Assembly (NCBI GenBank): GCA_945231345.1
Contig: CALYOL010000003.1
Span: forward strand, 1-36,785
DNA length: 36,785 nucleotides
Source: an uncultured Porphyromonadaceae bacterium
Lineage (GTDB): Bacteria > Bacteroidota > Bacteroidia > Bacteroidales > Muribaculaceae
Direction of reading: 5' to 3'
This document shows positions 1 to 9,715 of this stretch, piece by piece. The notes beneath the pieces were generated by a model. It did no database searches. It was not told the origin of the DNA and was given only the letters and a program-made list of their open reading frames with translations. How positions within the stretch are numbered: the first letter of the stretch is position 1; each line of letters starts with the position of its first letter. The translations under genes and the position numbers were made by a program.

Positions 1-84
1 AACATTGTAGTCTTTTACAGCGACAACAGTTTTGAAGCATTCTCTCCGTCACAAGTCTGACAATATTACAACTGACACAAAACA

Positions 85-119
85 AAGCGGCAGAGTTTCT
101 CATTAAATCTCTGCCGCTT
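85..119 (-). terminator. Rho-independent-like terminator of the B12 locus
   Basis: Perfect 11-bp inverted repeat AAGCGGCAGAG...CTCTGCCGCTT. On the minus strand it is followed by TGTTTTG, just downstream of the last minus-strand ORF (stop at 146). Confidence 0.75.
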
Positions 120-145
120 GATATTTTATAGGTAATAGCTAATAA

Positions 146-1849
146 CTAATTGACAATCACTTTAGCCCTGTCATTTCCTACGACAACAATATATGCTCCA
201 GGCAATAGTTGGGGTGCAACAATTTCTTCATTTGAGTATATTAATACTTTATATACAACATCTCCACAAAGACTATATATCCTACACTCTTCACTTGCGT
301 GCCCTATTACATTAATTACTCCATGCCCCACAGAAATATGCTTGTTCCGACTCATTTCCATACTTTCCGATGAAGCATCTTCAAATGCCAACTTAATAGT
401 TGCGTCTACCACATGACCATTTGAATTTACACTCAAATAAACTTCTCGGTCTCCTACTACAGATTCAATGGGAGCAACTACAAGATTTCCATTTACTATT
501 TCCGCCGTAAAATCGTCAGAAGAAACGCCGATGACGCTTTTTATGATTGCCGAGTCAAGATTGTCCTTATCTGTAGCCCAACCATGTAATAATATTTCCG
601 ACTCCGAACTTCCGCTAACTCTCTGTACACCCAAGTCTGAAACCTCTGGATATTCATTATCAGGAAAGACAGGTACTGACGGGAACCAGTAATTAGTAAT
701 CATGTCATATTCTGCAAGTATTTTGCCGTCTTTATCATATCGACGAAGTATATATGTAGGTGTCTGAAAATTATGAAACAGAGAAACAAACATTTCACCT
801 GTAACAGGATGCGGACGCATTGAACAACCATATATTTGCCATTTAGAATTATCATCAACTCCCTGTTCTTCCGCTTCATCATCTAAATCTATGATTTTAC
901 TGAACTCACCATTGTCTAGATTGTATTTGAAAATCATAGAGCCAGAAAACCAAGAATTATACCCTCCATTCCAGTACAGCGCATTTTCTACTGTTGATGA
1001 ACAAAATCCGTCAGGTGTCCACGCATACCAAGAATTTGCAGGAGGATAATAACCATCTGGCACATCAATCACTCTCACTGAAAGATTTGCCGGATTAACT
1101 TTTAGTAGATACGGCAGTGTAGCACCTGTGCCATTTACATCTGCAGACACACTTACATACACATATCCATCACCTCCAAGGACTACCGAGCCGACCCCTG
1201 CATCGTCGTTTATTATACTCATGGATAATATTTCAGTCACCTCATCATTATCCGGGTCTATTACCAATACACCGGCAGACTGGTGAGCAACGAAAACGCG
1301 ATTATTCACTCTAACCATTGAGCCACATTGCCCTAAGTACAATGAACCGCTACTGTTTCCGCTGCCTTTCACCTGTCCGATTACCTGATATTTGTCCGTA
1401 TCAAACACCCATACACCATTACTTGAAGATATATAGCCTTTATGCTCATTAATTCCGAGATAGCCTCTACCATCACACGAAGCTCCTGACGGATCTATGA
1501 GAGGGGATTGAAATAATACTTTCATAGTCTTTGCATCAGCAACAGTAATGCGCCCTCCCTCAATACTTGCTCCAGGGTCTTTTTCTTGCTTGGCTATAAG
1601 ATAAAACCTGTCACCATATATTTGACCATATTGATTGGTGCAACCCAGTTCCACTCCGGGATTAACAGTTTGGATAACTCGGTACAACCATTGCTCACCT
1701 TCATCATTTTGATAATCTAAATAGTTTATTGTAGAATTTTGGTGACCATACCAATCCTCATTAACAATAAACACGCCTCTGCTGAAATCCAAGTTTCCGG
1801 CAGAAATATACAATGAAGTAATAAAAAGAAGTGTAAAATATTTTCTCAT
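146..1849 (-). CDS. Secreted BtuG-like beta-propeller protein with T9SS-type C-terminal sorting domain
   Basis: 567-aa ORF; signal peptide without lipobox; propeller motif RGVFIVNEDWYGHQNSTINYLDY resembles the BtuG-like ORF at 6093-7250; C-terminus IYSLCGDVV...LLPGAYIVVVGNDRAKVIVN is T9SS type-A-like. Confidence 0.75.
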   Translation of the reverse strand: MRKYFTLLFITSLYISAGNLDFSRGVFIVNEDWYGHQNSTINYLDYQNDEGEQWLYRVIQTVNPGVELGCTNQYGQIYGDRFYLIAKQEKDPGASIEGGRITVADAKTMKVLFQSPLIDPSGASCDGRGYLGINEHKGYISSSNGVWVFDTDKYQVIGQVKGSGNSSGSLYLGQCGSMVRVNNRVFVAHQSAGVLVIDPDNDEVTEILSMSIINDDAGVGSVVLGGDGYVYVSVSADVNGTGATLPYLLKVNPANLSVRVIDVPDGYYPPANSWYAWTPDGFCSSTVENALYWNGGYNSWFSGSMIFKYNLDNGEFSKIIDLDDEAEEQGVDDNSKWQIYGCSMRPHPVTGEMFVSLFHNFQTPTYILRRYDKDGKILAEYDMITNYWFPSVPVFPDNEYPEVSDLGVQRVSGSSESEILLHGWATDKDNLDSAIIKSVIGVSSDDFTAEIVNGNLVVAPIESVVGDREVYLSVNSNGHVVDATIKLAFEDASSESMEMSRNKHISVGHGVINVIGHASEECRIYSLCGDVVYKVLIYSNEEIVAPQLLPGAYIVVVGNDRAKVIVN

Positions 1850-1862
1850 TTTTTTAATCTAT

Positions 1863-3067
1863 TTAGTCAGGTAATTTTGTTTCTGGAATATGCAGGTCTC
1901 TTGCCCCGGAAATCTCCGTAGAGGTTTCACCAATCCACCCACAATACTGATTAATTCCTGTCATAACCCTTACATAATCAATAGCTGGAAGATTTACATA
2001 ATTTCCGTCTTCATCTACAGCCCATGAAATGTCAAACGAATTTAACTCTTCGTATTCATTAGGATGGTTGTCTACATATCCCCAGTCATATGAATACAGT
2101 ACATAGTAGCGTCCTATGCCACTTGTGTCTTCTGCATTTTGAGCGAGACAGGTGCCACAAAAAGACACACTTTCGCCCGAATACCATTTAGGATAATAAT
2201 CCTGCGTGTGAAAACTATTTTTTGCCACATATCCTGTTTTACCCAAACTATCTATCCATGGGATATAGGTAGCGTCTGTAAGGAATCCATCAGGTGACGG
2301 TTTTTTGTCAATGTCCGGACGGTAATATGTAATGGAATAGCCATGTAGCGTCTCCGGCTTATAATATTCACTACCGGCAAGTTCATACCATTTATCATCG
2401 GCAATACCATTGCAATTTTCGTCATACGAAACAAAGACAATCCCTGGCTCTGCTGAGCCTCCTTTCTTTTCCGGATTATTCAGTTCATAAAAGGCATTCC
2501 CGGTAATTAAAAAATCATATCCCGGCAAATTCATCACAGTATGGTCAAATCTGAACGTAACATAACCACCATATGCACCAAGTGAAATCATCACATTATT
2601 CTGTCCACCGATACATTCTTGAGCTTTCCTCACCATGTCGGCATTAGTGTCACCATCCTCATATTGCGGCATTTCATTTATAAATTGCCCCGGAGCAGGA
2701 TTATACTCTATCACTTCTGAAATGTAAGGACTATATTCCACTTCCTCATGCATTACCGTCACCCTGAAATCATGATGATATGGAGTGAAATCATCTATAA
2801 TGTCAAATGAAATGTCATAAGTTCCCTCCTCCGCAGCTATAAATAACAGCCTATCAGACGTAGACATCAACGAATCTATTTCATTTTTGCAATGTAAAGT
2901 CCAGCGATATTCACATCCTGTAAAAGAAGACTTAAGTTCAAGTTTTGTCATACGAGATAGATAGTATTCGCTCTCAATTCCGAGATTTACCATCTGTATA
3001 TCTTCACAACATGACGTAAAACCTAACACCGTCAAAACTATAACAAACAGTATTAAAGAATATTTCA
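1863..3067 (-). CDS. Surface lipoprotein with PKD-like N-terminal domain, B12-locus associated
   Basis: ORF 1863..3092. The internal Met at 3067 gives a clean lipoprotein signal peptide MKYSLILFVIVLTVLGFTSC-CED. Acidic residues follow the lipobox Cys. The upstream Met lies inside a strong hairpin. Confidence 0.7.
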
Positions 3068-3075
3068 TAATAAAA

Positions 3076-3117
3076 GAAATCGTCGGGAGCATGACTAAGC
3101 ATTCTCCTGACGATTTT
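3076..3117 (-). terminator. Intercistronic hairpin followed by T-rich tract (attenuator or mRNA-stability element)
   Basis: Near-perfect inverted repeat GAAATCGTCGGGAGCAT...ATTCTCCTGACGATTTTC. On the minus strand it is followed by TTTCTTTTATT directly before the ATG at 3067. Confidence 0.6.
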
Positions 3118-3132
3118 CTGTTTTTACAATGA

Positions 3133-6051
3133 TTAGAGAATTATTTTTTTAATTATGTTTGATGTCTTAACAAGATAAACACCTTTTGGAAGATTTAAGC
3201 AAGTAGAGAATCTTTCCGAAGTGATTGCCACTGTATCAACATTGCGCCCTGTCATGTCATATACATAGACAATATCTCCAAAAAGTCCTTCTGCCTTAAG
3301 TATGTTACCTTCAACGTAGATTTTTGCGACAGACGTTACACCATCTATTGCATTAGCTTTATCTATCACTACATTGACTGTATGCTCTACCACCACACCT
3401 CGTGATTCCGCATAGATAGTAATATTTGCACTACTTTCAATATCTTTAGATGTCACTATGAGATTCTTGCCATCAATCCTCACATCCGCAATAGCAGACG
3501 CATTTTTAGCATCCACTGAATATTTGATATTGTAGTTAACATCATCCTTATCATTTACAAAATCACTGAGGTCGTAAGTATTCGTTTCACTTGGTTTCAC
3601 ATAGACACAATCAAATCCAGTAAACTCCGGTTCAAATCTATCTACCATAACCGGCATAGCTGGGAAGAAATATCCAGGACGGAGTTTTGTAGTATAATTT
3701 AATTCGCCTGTAGTTCCGTCAATGAAATAATACCATACATTTCGATAATTTGAAGACGATCCACTTGTACATGACACAAGTATCTGATTTGTCGCCACAT
3801 CATAACCGATTGAGCCATAACCACTTGTTGATGCTCCTTCTAATTTTCCTTCCAGTCCTTCTATTGTAAAAAATGGTTCTGTAGGCATCTCATCATCAAC
3901 ATTCCACTTATACACATTACTGAAAGAACCCCATGATGCTCCATTAAAGAAGATTACATTTTCTTTCTTTGAGCCTACAAAGTTTGCTGAGCGCCATGAC
4001 CCCCATCCTGCATCAACACTTACTGGAGCAACTATAGGTTCACTCACTTCTAGTGTTTCAGCATCAATACAATAAATATTATTACCTGCAGCAAACCACA
4101 CTCTACCATCTGCTGTCTGAGTGACTCCTGCTGACTTTGTATCTGAAATGGTTGTTACTAACTCATCGGTTTCACCATCTACTATATGCAGACCGGTAGA
4201 TTGTTGACAAATGAACACATATTTTCCTGCACATACCATATCACCAATCTGACCGCTATATGCGTTCTTGCCAGCAATACCTTCAATGTTTGTTTCTGAG
4301 AGAACAAACTCATCACCCTCAACCGTAAGCACACGCACACCTGTTGCACTTCCGATGTAGTACTTATTAGGATTGACACCAACACAAGAGCGACCATCCG
4401 CACCAATTTCATCAAATGAAGCAAGACGTTTCAGCGTTTTGGCATCTGCTATCACAAGTCTGCCACCACCATCACGCAGGTCACCACCGTCTTTTGCCTG
4501 CTTAGACATTACCACAAGGCGATTTCCATAAACTGCAGCATACTGTGAAGTAGCACCAAAGCTCTGCCATGGATTTTCGCGCTCGTATGCCTTATATGTG
4601 ATATTGTACTCATCATCAACAAAATTAATAGAGCCATTATTATGACCAAACCATTCCTCGTTGAGCCAGAATTGTCCCTTAGTGTAGTCTATTTCCGCAT
4701 TGCGTTCACGGTCTTCCACTACAACTTTGAATCTTGCAGTTTTCCCGCTACCGTCTTTAGATTTATATGTAACGTATGTTTCACCCACATTGAAGGTGGT
4801 AAGTTCATAGAAGTTTCGAGTAGGATTAAATGCTTTCGCTGCATAGATAGTGAACAGTGTCGGGTCTTCAATTTCAATATCAAGAGTTTGCAACGATGCG
4901 TCTTCCGGTTCTACCGTATAGTTTACGGAAATCATTTCTTGATAGCCAATGTGGAGTTCACCGTTTTCATCAAGATTTTCAACTGTAATATTCTTGATAG
5001 GTGTTTCCACAGAAGTGTTTATAGTGAGAGAACAAGTTATAGTAGGGTCACTGTCGCTGACCGCTGTCAGAACTGTAGTACCAACGCCTGTAATAGAGAG
5101 TTTTCCGGTGCGTGAAGCATAAGAAGCAACAGAACCGTCGGAATTTGTGATAGTGAATGTGCCATAGTCTGCATCTTCCGGATATGTGACAATGCTTACT
5201 ATTGCAGTGTCCTTGTACTTCATATCTTTTACGTCGCCTAACACTTCCACATCGTCAAAAGCAAAGCGAATACCTGTGTAAGAAAGTGCACTATGTTCAT
5301 AGTCAAGCTCTCCCCATTTTATTGAAGAGCCCCACGGAGCATTGATATCCATATATCCCCAGCCATTCACGTCTCCATTTTTCAGTTTTACGGAACTCAT
5401 ACCAAGTCCTGAATATGAAAGAGCTGTCAAATCGCTGTCACCCACCCAATAGCTCCAGTAACCGAGGTACCAACCGGACTGCCAGAGAGAAGTGTAAGAA
5501 AGACTGTTGCATTTCCAGTGGTCGTAGTCGTAAGCAGGATAGCCGTATGCGTTCTTATCTATTGGGTGGTCTATCACATGCGACGTTTTGGCTTCATTGA
5601 TAGCATTTTCGCACAGCGTGGGCGTATCACCTGCCGGTGCAGACGTTTGCCCCATAAAAGAATTTACGGAAAAATAGTCAAAACTGATTTTTGGGTCATT
5701 TTGAGCGGTATCAAAGTCAAAATATACTCCGTCTATCATTTTTGAAGACTTGTCACAACCAATTCCGCAAAGAGTATTGCCCATAGAACCTGTATATTGC
5801 GTGAGAATATACAAATCGCCACAATCTTTTGCTACTGCACGAATCATATCCTCGCCTGTAGCTTCACCGCTCCAACGGTATCCCCAAACATAAGTCACGT
5901 CCTTGCCCATATTGTTAAAATGAACAAGTAGTGCGGCAATATTTTCACCACCAGCGTCTCCCGCCCAATACATAATGTCTCTAAACGACACTTCCTGTGC
6001 CTTTAGCAGTGAGGGCATCAAACAAATCAATAACAGTAATTTTTTGAACAT
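3133..6051 (-). CDS. Large secreted multidomain protein: N-terminal surface domain, Ig-like (Big_2-like) domains, BtuG-like propeller, T9SS-type CTD
   Basis: 972-aa ORF; signal peptide MFKKLLLLICLMPSLLKAQ; propeller motif KGQFWLNEEWFGHNNGSINFVDD; C-terminus VYDMTGRNVD...LPKGVYLVKTSNIIKKIIL. Confidence 0.75.
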   Translation of the reverse strand: MFKKLLLLICLMPSLLKAQEVSFRDIMYWAGDAGGENIAALLVHFNNMGKDVTYVWGYRWSGEATGEDMIRAVAKDCGDLYILTQYTGSMGNTLCGIGCDKSSKMIDGVYFDFDTAQNDPKISFDYFSVNSFMGQTSAPAGDTPTLCENAINEAKTSHVIDHPIDKNAYGYPAYDYDHWKCNSLSYTSLWQSGWYLGYWSYWVGDSDLTALSYSGLGMSSVKLKNGDVNGWGYMDINAPWGSSIKWGELDYEHSALSYTGIRFAFDDVEVLGDVKDMKYKDTAIVSIVTYPEDADYGTFTITNSDGSVASYASRTGKLSITGVGTTVLTAVSDSDPTITCSLTINTSVETPIKNITVENLDENGELHIGYQEMISVNYTVEPEDASLQTLDIEIEDPTLFTIYAAKAFNPTRNFYELTTFNVGETYVTYKSKDGSGKTARFKVVVEDRERNAEIDYTKGQFWLNEEWFGHNNGSINFVDDEYNITYKAYERENPWQSFGATSQYAAVYGNRLVVMSKQAKDGGDLRDGGGRLVIADAKTLKRLASFDEIGADGRSCVGVNPNKYYIGSATGVRVLTVEGDEFVLSETNIEGIAGKNAYSGQIGDMVCAGKYVFICQQSTGLHIVDGETDELVTTISDTKSAGVTQTADGRVWFAAGNNIYCIDAETLEVSEPIVAPVSVDAGWGSWRSANFVGSKKENVIFFNGASWGSFSNVYKWNVDDEMPTEPFFTIEGLEGKLEGASTSGYGSIGYDVATNQILVSCTSGSSSNYRNVWYYFIDGTTGELNYTTKLRPGYFFPAMPVMVDRFEPEFTGFDCVYVKPSETNTYDLSDFVNDKDDVNYNIKYSVDAKNASAIADVRIDGKNLIVTSKDIESSANITIYAESRGVVVEHTVNVVIDKANAIDGVTSVAKIYVEGNILKAEGLFGDIVYVYDMTGRNVDTVAITSERFSTCLNLPKGVYLVKTSNIIKKIIL

Positions 6052-6092
6052 AATAAAAATAAATTTTGTGGTTGATAAATATGAGAATTAAT

Positions 6093-7250
6093 TCAATTTC
6101 TAATTGGTAAAAACACTATGTGTGCCGGGATATCTCCTGTTCGCACACTCCATTTCTTTTTTCCTGACTTGTCAAAACAGTAAAGTGTCCCGCTGGAAAC
6201 GTAGTTTTTTGCATCAGTCACAAAAATATCGCCTGTTTCCGGATGGATGGCTATGCCGTATGGAATCGTGATGTCTTTTTCAGTTCCGTCTGTGATGAAA
6301 TTTTGAGACACAACTTCTTTTGTTGTTACATCAATAATTCCGTAAGTGATAGTGTTGGAAGACGTATAGTTGTTCCACTCCGTGGCGTAATAATACAGCG
6401 AATCACCATAAAATGCCATATTGGAACAAGCCACGGGAATGGTATCGGTAACAGTCATCTGATTGTACCCTCTTTTTTTCTCCATCACATATAGCCGTGA
6501 CGGAATATTCTCGTAATTGCCTCGCGATGTCACCCACAGCTTGCCATATTTGTCTTTTTTCAAGCGATGAAGGTTTATACCAACCGGTATTTGCCGAACC
6601 TGCTTGAAATCTACCATCTGAATCACTGAAACAGTATTATCATAGTTCGGTGCACGATAGCCGCCGGAGTTGGCAACATACATATAGTCGCCAATGATTT
6701 CCATTTCCTCCGGCTGATACCCTACTGATACTTTTCCTGTTATTTCAAGAGAAAGTGTATCCACACGATATACTGCCCCCTTTGGAGCATCAGGGTCTAT
6801 GCGGACTGGTCCTACGTATGAACTCACGTATGCTGAGCCACGATAGAAACGAACATAACGGCAATTGGGAATATCGACCTGCCCTAACCTAATTCCTGTT
6901 TTAGCATCCATAACCTCAACCTTATGACTACAGTTAACAACCACATACATTTTACTTCCATATATACCAATGTCATTACCCACGTCACCTAATTCCTTGA
7001 CCACGTTAGGATTTCGTTCTGCATATATGTTCCTCGCATATAGTCCCGTAAAATAGTCAAGATAGTCAATAGTGCATTTATTAGACCCCATATTGCCCTC
7101 GTTCACAAGATAGAAACCACGGATATTTGTGTTCTCTCCAGGAAAATCCGAAATAATATCATACTCTGTAGGCACCACAAGTTCGTCTTCTCGACAACCT
7201 GTGATGCTAAAGAGTATTGACAGAAATAGAAAGTAATATGTATTTTTCAT
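6093..7250 (-). CDS. btuG: BtuG-like surface-exposed beta-propeller lipoprotein (cobalamin capture)
   Basis: 385-aa ORF; lipobox FSITGC followed by REDE; YncE/DUF5074-like propeller (RGFYLVNEGNMGSNKCTIDYLDY); 4 bp downstream of the BtuB-like receptor, under a cobalamin riboswitch. Confidence 0.8.
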   Translation of the reverse strand: MKNTYYFLFLSILFSITGCREDELVVPTEYDIISDFPGENTNIRGFYLVNEGNMGSNKCTIDYLDYFTGLYARNIYAERNPNVVKELGDVGNDIGIYGSKMYVVVNCSHKVEVMDAKTGIRLGQVDIPNCRYVRFYRGSAYVSSYVGPVRIDPDAPKGAVYRVDTLSLEITGKVSVGYQPEEMEIIGDYMYVANSGGYRAPNYDNTVSVIQMVDFKQVRQIPVGINLHRLKKDKYGKLWVTSRGNYENIPSRLYVMEKKRGYNQMTVTDTIPVACSNMAFYGDSLYYYATEWNNYTSSNTITYGIIDVTTKEVVSQNFITDGTEKDITIPYGIAIHPETGDIFVTDAKNYVSSGTLYCFDKSGKKKWSVRTGDIPAHIVFLPIRN

Positions 7251-7254
7251 ATCG

Positions 7255-9255
7255 TTATATGTCTAACTGTAAGGTAAAACGATAATTTCTCTTAGGCATT
7301 GGATAATTTATTATCACATCATAATCCTGTGAAAATAGATTATTTATCTCCACACGAGCTTTGATTTTAAGGTTAGAGACAATAAATTCATGACACAATG
7401 CTATATCACTCGTATACCATGGCTGAGTATAATTGTAACGGATATTCTCCTGCTGATTATAGCGTTCACCCACATACATAAATGAATAATCCACAAACCA
7501 ATGCTTCCACCTCGCATTAAAAATTGCAGAGCCCGAATGGTGTGGAATATATGGAATCTGGTCTCGATAATAATTATCTGCCGGATTTGTAATATCTATT
7601 GCTCGCTGATATGTGTACTGTCCCCTGACAGTTAGGTCTATATCTGATGTAGGCGACATTGTTGCCTGCATGGTAGCATCTATGCCACGAATATCCACTA
7701 CTCCAAGATTCAGCATAGTCCATCTAAATTGTTGTCCTTTTGGATAAGCAACAATTTTGTCTTTAACCTTGTTATAGTACACATCAAGCATAAAACTAAA
7801 CCTTGAAAGCAACCTGCGACGGTTTCTGTCAAACGCAACCCCCATGTTATACTGCGTTACCCGCTCAGGATTTAACTTGGCGTTTCCCATATCTGCATAA
7901 TACAGGTCGTTAAACGTAGGCATTCTGAATGAACGTTTTGTGAATGCTCGGACTGTAAAATCTTTTGTATTAAATGGGTAGGTACCTACATATATAGCCG
8001 GTGTAAAACTACTTTTATCTGCGGGAGACTCCTTGCCTTTTACTTTATCATTCACAATTGTAGCGACAATAGAACCTCTCACTTTGACCCTGGCTAAATT
8101 GAGCGCTCCCGCTACAGATGTATAGTGGGTGAATCTTATAGGCTCTGCAAAGTCATACATATCTGCCTTAAGCCCATTCCACTGCAAATCATAACCCACA
8201 GAAGCCGAGAAACATCTTGTAACAGGCATCATTATTGCTATTGAACCATAAGCCTCTCTCTGCCTATACATATTGTCCACCTTTACAAGTTTGTCATCAT
8301 TGTTTATGTAATGAGTTCGATAAAAAGCATATTTTAAGTTTGTCAAAAGCGAAAACTTATTCAACTGTCTTTCTAACCGTACTTGTACAAAACTGTTTGT
8401 ATCCCAAATTCTTTCACCTCTACGCCACACATTATTTACAATAGCACCAGGGACTCCACGCTCTGAATTATAATTATAGCCCTTTATGCTCCACAGTCCA
8501 TGGGATATTTCACCATTTAGGTTAAATTCAAGTCTTGTTGCATTTATGTCTCCGTTTTGGCGTACTGCCGTTGTATCATAGGCAAGTTCTCCCGCAGGAT
8601 TTACTCTTCTATACCTGAATTTATATTTGCCTGATGAGTTCAACCATTCAACACTCATCTGTGCACTCACTTTTTCAGATAATTTCAGTTCTACCATTGC
8701 AGAAGGATTGAGTAAGTCAAAAGACCCTGTCTTAAATGTCGCTTTGGCATGATATGTTTCTCCATAGTTAAATTCCGGAACTCGTGTTTTAATATATACA
8801 GCCGCTGCACTGCCATAGTCACGTGCCGGCTGCAATATATCTGCCTTATTTCCATTGTATAACGATATAACTTCTACATTATCCAATGAAAACTGTCCTA
8901 AGTCTATCTGACCATTTTGGGCGTTCCCAAGCATGACACCATCGTAACTTACTGCTGTATGGTTTGTTCCCATAGAACGAACATTGATGGTCTTAATGCC
9001 TCCAACACCTCCATAATCTTTTACCTGTACACCGGAAAAGTATCTCATCGCATCAGCCACAGACAGGCTGTTCATGCGACGTAAGTCCTCACCCACAAGA
9101 CGTTGAACGGTGACGACCTCCTCAATGGGTCGCCTCCTTCCTATTACGTTTATTTCAGACAGAAACACGCTGTCTTTCATTTCCTGACCATAGCTTGGCA
9201 CAACGTAAAGCGCCGCAATTGCCATGGCGCAAAAGCGATTTCTAAAACTCATCAA
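7255..9255 (-). CDS. btuB: TonB-dependent cobalamin receptor, BtuB-like
   Basis: 666-aa ORF; TonB-box-like EINVIG; plug-domain features (VADAMRYFSGVQVKDYGGVGGIKTINVRSMGTNHTAVSYDGV); downstream of a cobalamin riboswitch; adjacent BtuG-like ORF. Confidence 0.88.
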   Translation of the reverse strand: MMSFRNRFCAMAIAALYVVPSYGQEMKDSVFLSEINVIGRRRPIEEVVTVQRLVGEDLRRMNSLSVADAMRYFSGVQVKDYGGVGGIKTINVRSMGTNHTAVSYDGVMLGNAQNGQIDLGQFSLDNVEVISLYNGNKADILQPARDYGSAAAVYIKTRVPEFNYGETYHAKATFKTGSFDLLNPSAMVELKLSEKVSAQMSVEWLNSSGKYKFRYRRVNPAGELAYDTTAVRQNGDINATRLEFNLNGEISHGLWSIKGYNYNSERGVPGAIVNNVWRRGERIWDTNSFVQVRLERQLNKFSLLTNLKYAFYRTHYINNDDKLVKVDNMYRQREAYGSIAIMMPVTRCFSASVGYDLQWNGLKADMYDFAEPIRFTHYTSVAGALNLARVKVRGSIVATIVNDKVKGKESPADKSSFTPAIYVGTYPFNTKDFTVRAFTKRSFRMPTFNDLYYADMGNAKLNPERVTQYNMGVAFDRNRRRLLSRFSFMLDVYYNKVKDKIVAYPKGQQFRWTMLNLGVVDIRGIDATMQATMSPTSDIDLTVRGQYTYQRAIDITNPADNYYRDQIPYIPHHSGSAIFNARWKHWFVDYSFMYVGERYNQQENIRYNYTQPWYTSDIALCHEFIVSNLKIKARVEINNLFSQDYDVIINYPMPKRNYRFTLQLDI

Positions 9256-9387
9256 TTATCACTCGTTTGACAGTTAATATTTAAATATATTCTGCCAAAC
9301 TGCGATTATTGATGCGATTAATTATCATGGGATACACAAGAAATACACGCACAAGCTCTCATATTCCATGAGCTAATAATGCGTACC

Positions 9388-9404
9388 GGTGAGATACTCT
9401 CACC
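9388..9404 (-). other. Short perfect hairpin in the btuB leader
   Basis: GGTGAGA-tac-TCTCACC, 7-bp perfect arms, between the riboswitch and the btuB start. Confidence 0.45.
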
Positions 9405-9455
9405 TTTGTAAAAATCATGCTACTCGTCCTCGCAAGTTTCTGACAGAAAATATTA

Positions 9456-9639
9456 AAAATGGCAGGTCTTCTGACTTGTCCTCCTCTTTGGCGTCTTCCC
9501 AAACACCTTGCCGGTATTCAGTGACATTATGCCAAAAAGAACTATTTGGACTTACAGCAGCGGGACTGTTCAGGACTCTCACCTGATTCCCTATTAAGCA
9601 GCATCCCCTCTATTGGGTAGCCCTGGTAAGCACCATTTT
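9456..9639 (-). ncRNA. Cobalamin (AdoCbl-type) riboswitch
   Basis: Minus strand contains AGGGAATCAGGTGAGAGTCCTGAACAGTCCCGCTGCTGTAAG, a B12-box-like TGTCACTGAATACCGGCAAGGTGTTTGGGAAG, and terminal AAGTCAGAAGACCTGCC. P1 pairing AAAATGG/CCATTTT closes the element. Confidence 0.95.
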
Positions 9640-9644
9640 CGACG

Positions 9645-9652
9645 CAAATTTA
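9645..9652 (-). promoter_or_regulatory. Putative -7 element (TAAATTTG) for the B12 locus transcript
   Basis: Matches Bacteroidetes TAnnTTTG immediately upstream of the riboswitch 5' end; no convincing -33 TTTG. Confidence 0.5.
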
Positions 9653-9715
9653 CGCATTTATTTTCAATTAATCTACATGTTGCTTAAAAAATCTACAAAA
9701 AATCTCAAAATTTTT

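Noticed and set aside
4642-5115. 157-aa plus-strand ORF
   Set aside because: Antisense to the 972-aa propeller protein; no signal, domain or promoter.
9389-9586. 65-aa plus-strand ORF
   Set aside because: Overlaps the cobalamin riboswitch on the opposite strand; explained by the RNA element.
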